From the NCBI GenBank assembly GCA_027064745.1, contig JAMOPD010000296.1, forward strand, positions 1-9,085: a stretch of DNA of 9,085 bases, given 5' to 3'. Below are positions 6,001 through 9,085 of the stretch, one piece after another. Position 1 is the stretch's first letter. The number at the start of each line of letters is the position of its first letter. Made by a program: the position numbers and the translations under genes. Under the pieces are notes generated by a model. It saw nothing but the letters and a program-made list of their open reading frames with translations, ran no database searches and was not told the origin of the DNA. The DNA is from Thermococcaceae archaeon. Lineage in GTDB: Archaea; Methanobacteriota_B; Thermococci; Thermococcales; Thermococcaceae.

Positions 6001-8976
6001 ATGAACTTACCTCAGGAAGAAATTGTAAATGGTTATTTAGCAGATATTCTGTCTCACTATTTCCAAGGACAGGCAAAAGTAATTGCTGAAAAGTCTATTA
6101 GAAAAGAAGGTAAAAAGAGAAGATTTGACATAATAGTTGAATTTAGAGGAATAGAATTTATCCTTGAAGCCTCATACGATGAAAAAGATGCTGAGGCCGA
6201 TGCAATTAGAAGGCTTGAAGAAGGTCTTATAGATACTGTCTCAATAGCCATCCATTATCCACCAGAGCTATTCAACAATGCCCAGACTCCTACTCAAATT
6301 AAGAAAGTTCTTATTCAAAATCCACTAAAGCTTAAGGTCTTTACCCAAGGTAGAGATATAAGTGGAACTTTGCTCGAATTTCTTCAACAAAAGAGAAGGG
6401 AAAAAGCAAAAAGTGTTAGTGGCTGGATTTATCTCGATATTAACGAGTTTGGAACATTTTTAGAATCAATTGTAGAACTTGTTGTCAAGGAAGATATTTT
6501 AGAAGACTTGCTTAAGCAAATCGAAGAAAAGGTAAACACATTTGTTAGCGTTGCCTTAGAAGAACTCGAAACTTCAAAAATCAAAACATCTTTCCTCAAA
6601 GATTTAAACAGAATTTTATTTTCACCTGCGAAAGAAGAAGATATTGAGATTCCAGAAGTTCCAGATGAAGTTTTGCTTTCCCACGCATATATATCTCTTT
6701 TAATGGCTTCAACACTTTATGAATCAGTCTCTAAAAAACATGGACTGAGATCACTGCAAGTATTGCTGAGAAAAAACGAACATCCCCTCTTAGCTATGGA
6801 AGAAGGGTTCATTAAAATCTTGGAAGTTGATTATGAAAATGTCTTTGATGTTGCATTAGGTGTTGTTGGAATATTGTTTGATTTACAGTTAAGTGACCGA
6901 GTAATGGCAACATTGGAAGATTTGATTGAATATGTCTCAAAGATTGTCAGAAACAAAGCCCTTCTTAGACAAGACTTTATTGGATATATCTACCATAAAG
7001 TTACGGGAGATATCGCAACAAGAAAGGGCTATGCAACATTTTACACAAAAGCTCCAATAGCAACATTTTTAGCCAATTTGGCTTTAAACTCTCCAAATGA
7101 TGCATGGGATAAAGACTGGGGAGAATTGACAACTTTTAAAAATTTCAAAGCTTGTGACTTTGCTTGTGGTTCTGGAACTTTGCTTTCAGCCAGCTACAGC
7201 TCATTGCTTTCCAAATATCGCAAGAATTCAGAAGAAATATCCCTAGGTGAGTTCCATAAAATTATGATAGAAAACTCCATTTGGGGATTTGATGCATTAG
7301 AACATGCTGTTCAAACAGCCTCAGTAGTTTTAAGTCTTCATGAGCCTGAAATTCCGCTGGAAAAAATGAATACGTATCACATACCCGTTGATGAGAGTGG
7401 CTCTCTAGGTTCATTGAATTTATGGAATGCCAACTCATTCCTATTGCCATTAAAGAGAAGAAGTATTGGTAAGACATCAAAAGTAACTGTTTGGGTACCA
7501 AAATTTGACTTCATTATTATGAATCCTCCATTTTCAAGAACCACAGCACCAGGGGAAGAGGGTTCAAGACCAAGAATTTTTGACTTTGTTGTTAGCGAAG
7601 AGGGATTTAGGAGACTTTGGGAAAGATACAAGGAGACTATAGAGAACATGAAGAGCGAGCTCCTGAAGAGGGAAAGTATAAAGGCAATATACGACACGTA
7701 TGTTGGACAAGGAAAAGTGTTTTTGCCTCAAAATGTAAATCCACTAAATGCAGGTGCTGCTTTGCCTTTTATCATTTTAGCGGACAGATATCTAAAACCC
7801 TATGGTAGAATGGCTTTAGTTCTTCCAAAAACTGTCATAGAAAGCTCAGCATTTTTCTTAGTTAGAGCTTTAATTGTGAGTGGGTATGAGCTTGAGTACA
7901 TTGTTGTTAGTGCTGAACCCGAAAACTACAACTTTAGTTACTCAACACAGCTTTCTGAAGTCCTTCTCGTGCTGAAAAAACTGAAGAAGGGAGAAAAGCC
8001 TATTAAAGATACTTACATTATCAAATTCCTAAAACAGCCCAGAAACAACCTAGAGGGACTTTTAATGGCAAGAACAATTCTGGATAAATTAGACGGGAGC
8101 CCAATTAAGAGAATTAAAGCATTAAATTCAGAAGCTGAAATTTACAAGATTAAAAGGAAAACTATTGAAGATTTTGTCTGGAACTGGTCAATTTTGACAG
8201 ATTTGCCACCTTCGCTGGTGGAGTTTATTGGTGAGCTATTGAGCGGAAAGATTTTGGGATATAGCGTTAACCTAACAAGAATTCTTGATTTAAGGATTGA
8301 ACTCAAAGTAACGAATCCAAGAAAATTCAGAGGAGCAAATTTGAAAAAGTACTTTGAGGAGAGTAATGGGCAATTTAGAATTTTAAAGAAAACTGGAAAA
8401 AGCGTTATGAACAGACTGAGCTTAGATTTATCCACTACCGAGAAGATATCTCCAAGGAAAGGAGAAAGTGTTAAGGTGTTTAGGGAGAGTAGTGGGCATA
8501 TTATAATCCCCGAATCAATAAGATTTAACACATATCCACTTTTAGCTGTATATTCCAGTACTCCTCTAATTTCCGGTGCAGCATTTGTTGGGACACTCGG
8601 GAATTCACAAATGGATAGAGCATTCGCGGCATGGCTAAATAGTAGTTACGCAATACTTTATCTAAAACCACTGATTTCATCGGTTGAAGGCAATTTTGGT
8701 CATCTAAGGGGATGGCACCTCAGAACTCTCCCCGTGCCAGATTTAACAAACGAAACAATAGTCAAAAATCTAGCTGAGGTCTTTGAGAACTACAGAGAGG
8801 AAACATGGAAGCCTCTTCCAAAGCAATACGAGGATGTAATCAATGGAGAAGATGATTTAAGGGAAAGATATGATCTAGATATCCTAAAAGCCATAACTGA
8901 TACTCCAATAGATGAAGAAAGCTTCGAGCTGGACATCCTAACACTGTACATTGAACTTCTGAAGATACTCCGTTAA
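6001..8976 (+). CDS. Single-chain N6-adenine DNA methyltransferase, type IIG restriction-modification-like
   Basis: The 991-residue product has the layout of single-polypeptide (type IIG-like) restriction-modification enzymes. Residues 1-90 resemble a PD-(D/E)xK nuclease fold: D43 (RRFDIIVEF) and E56 (FILEAS) are spaced correctly, but the usual lysine of ExK is S58. About 110-330 is a mostly helical linker. The methyltransferase core follows: GYATFYTKAPIA (343-354, motif X), ACDFACGSGTLL (384-395, SAM-binding motif I) and FDFIIMNPPF (502-511, catalytic NPPF motif IV that acts on exocyclic N6 of adenine). From about 650 on is a probable target-recognition region, including AWLNSSYAILYLK and GHLRGWHLRTLPVPDL. 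No separate specificity, nuclease or helicase gene is visible beside it. Codons are strongly AT-rich compared with the genes to the left, suggesting lateral transfer. It may restrict and modify DNA alone, or be a solitary methyltransferase if the nuclease region is inactive. The recognition sequence cannot be predicted. Confidence 0.88.
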   Translation: MNLPQEEIVNGYLADILSHYFQGQAKVIAEKSIRKEGKKRRFDIIVEFRGIEFILEASYDEKDAEADAIRRLEEGLIDTVSIAIHYPPELFNNAQTPTQIKKVLIQNPLKLKVFTQGRDISGTLLEFLQQKRREKAKSVSGWIYLDINEFGTFLESIVELVVKEDILEDLLKQIEEKVNTFVSVALEELETSKIKTSFLKDLNRILFSPAKEEDIEIPEVPDEVLLSHAYISLLMASTLYESVSKKHGLRSLQVLLRKNEHPLLAMEEGFIKILEVDYENVFDVALGVVGILFDLQLSDRVMATLEDLIEYVSKIVRNKALLRQDFIGYIYHKVTGDIATRKGYATFYTKAPIATFLANLALNSPNDAWDKDWGELTTFKNFKACDFACGSGTLLSASYSSLLSKYRKNSEEISLGEFHKIMIENSIWGFDALEHAVQTASVVLSLHEPEIPLEKMNTYHIPVDESGSLGSLNLWNANSFLLPLKRRSIGKTSKVTVWVPKFDFIIMNPPFSRTTAPGEEGSRPRIFDFVVSEEGFRRLWERYKETIENMKSELLKRESIKAIYDTYVGQGKVFLPQNVNPLNAGAALPFIILADRYLKPYGRMALVLPKTVIESSAFFLVRALIVSGYELEYIVVSAEPENYNFSYSTQLSEVLLVLKKLKKGEKPIKDTYIIKFLKQPRNNLEGLLMARTILDKLDGSPIKRIKALNSEAEIYKIKRKTIEDFVWNWSILTDLPPSLVEFIGELLSGKILGYSVNLTRILDLRIELKVTNPRKFRGANLKKYFEESNGQFRILKKTGKSVMNRLSLDLSTTEKISPRKGESVKVFRESSGHIIIPESIRFNTYPLLAVYSSTPLISGAAFVGTLGNSQMDRAFAAWLNSSYAILYLKPLISSVEGNFGHLRGWHLRTLPVPDLTNETIVKNLAEVFENYREETWKPLPKQYEDVINGEDDLRERYDLDILKAITDTPIDEESFELDILTLYIELLKILR

Positions 8977-8986
8977 TTTTTATTTT
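8977..8986 (+). terminator. T-rich terminator of the methyltransferase gene
   Basis: TTTTTATTTT follows the TAA stop codon directly. Oligo-T tracts at this position are the usual intrinsic stop signal in Thermococcales. Confidence 0.55.
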
Positions 8987-9000
8987 ACAAGTAAAGCCCT

Positions 9001-9015
9001 AAAAGACAAAATAGA
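9001..9015 (-). terminator. Possible T-rich terminator of a convergent minus-strand gene
   Basis: Read on the minus strand this is TCTATTTTGTCTTTT, just downstream of both candidate stop codons at the right edge. It is consistent with a gene ending here from the right. Confidence 0.35.
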
Positions 9016-9020
9016 AGGAA

Positions 9021-9085
9021 CTAAAGCAGATTCTTAGCCTTCTTCCACTTTCTGCTCCAGCTGTACTTCCTCAATCTCTTGCTTC
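9021..9085 (-). other. Possible C-terminal end of a convergent gene (frame not settled)
   Basis: Two minus-strand frames are open from the window edge. One (9083 down to 9021, stop TAG) gives a basic, tryptophan-containing tail ending SRKWKKAKNLL. The other (9084 down to 9034, stop TAA) gives an acidic, coiled-coil-like tail ending VQLEQKVEEG. The T-rich tract beyond both stops supports a gene end. Too little is visible to choose a frame or assign a family. Confidence 0.3.

Noticed and set aside
7262..7697. Minus-strand open frames inside the methyltransferase gene
   Set aside because: They overlap the conserved SAM-binding and NPPF motif region and encode low-complexity, unmotivated sequence.

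Overview
The window looks like chromosomal DNA of a hyperthermophilic euryarchaeon of the order Thermococcales (Thermococcus/Pyrococcus group). From memory of the families, the prolidase, the Trm1 tRNA methyltransferase and the L35Ae ribosomal protein match Pyrococcus/Thermococcus proteins closely in length and motif spacing. Translation signals are of the GGTGA/GGGGTGA type, and TATA-like boxes lie about 25-30 bases before the expected transcript starts. I cannot name the species from sequence alone.

Left part (1-1784): two information/housekeeping genes read leftward. The first is the N-terminal half of pelota (ribosome rescue), cut by the window edge. Upstream of it is a complete prolidase gene (pepQ). 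A 116-base divergent promoter region separates pepQ from a rightward pair, ribosomal protein L35Ae followed after 21 bases by trm1 (tRNA G26 dimethylation). This pair is a small translation-related operon.

Centre (3248-5741): a fusion protein of a rubrerythrin-like ferritin domain and a CCC1/VIT1 membrane transporter, probably for iron or manganese handling. It converges with a MATE-family efflux transporter on the minus strand, with only seven bases between the two stop codons.

Right part (5742-9085): a 259-base intergenic region holds the MATE promoter with operator-like repeats, a strong 19-bp-arm inverted repeat, a 10-base palindrome, and the promoter of a large AT-rich gene. That gene encodes a 991-residue single-chain N6-adenine DNA methyltransferase with type IIG-like architecture. 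It has an N-terminal nuclease-like region with an unusual active-site pattern, a helical linker, the methyltransferase core, and a C-terminal target-recognition region. Its composition is clearly more AT-rich than the genes to the left, which suggests a laterally acquired defence gene placed beside a conserved core. After a T-rich terminator, the last ~60 bases probably carry the C-terminus of a convergent minus-strand gene whose frame cannot be settled here.

The most unusual parts are the methyltransferase gene with its degenerate nuclease-like motif, and the long inverted repeat upstream of it whose two arm differences both keep base pairing as G-U wobbles.
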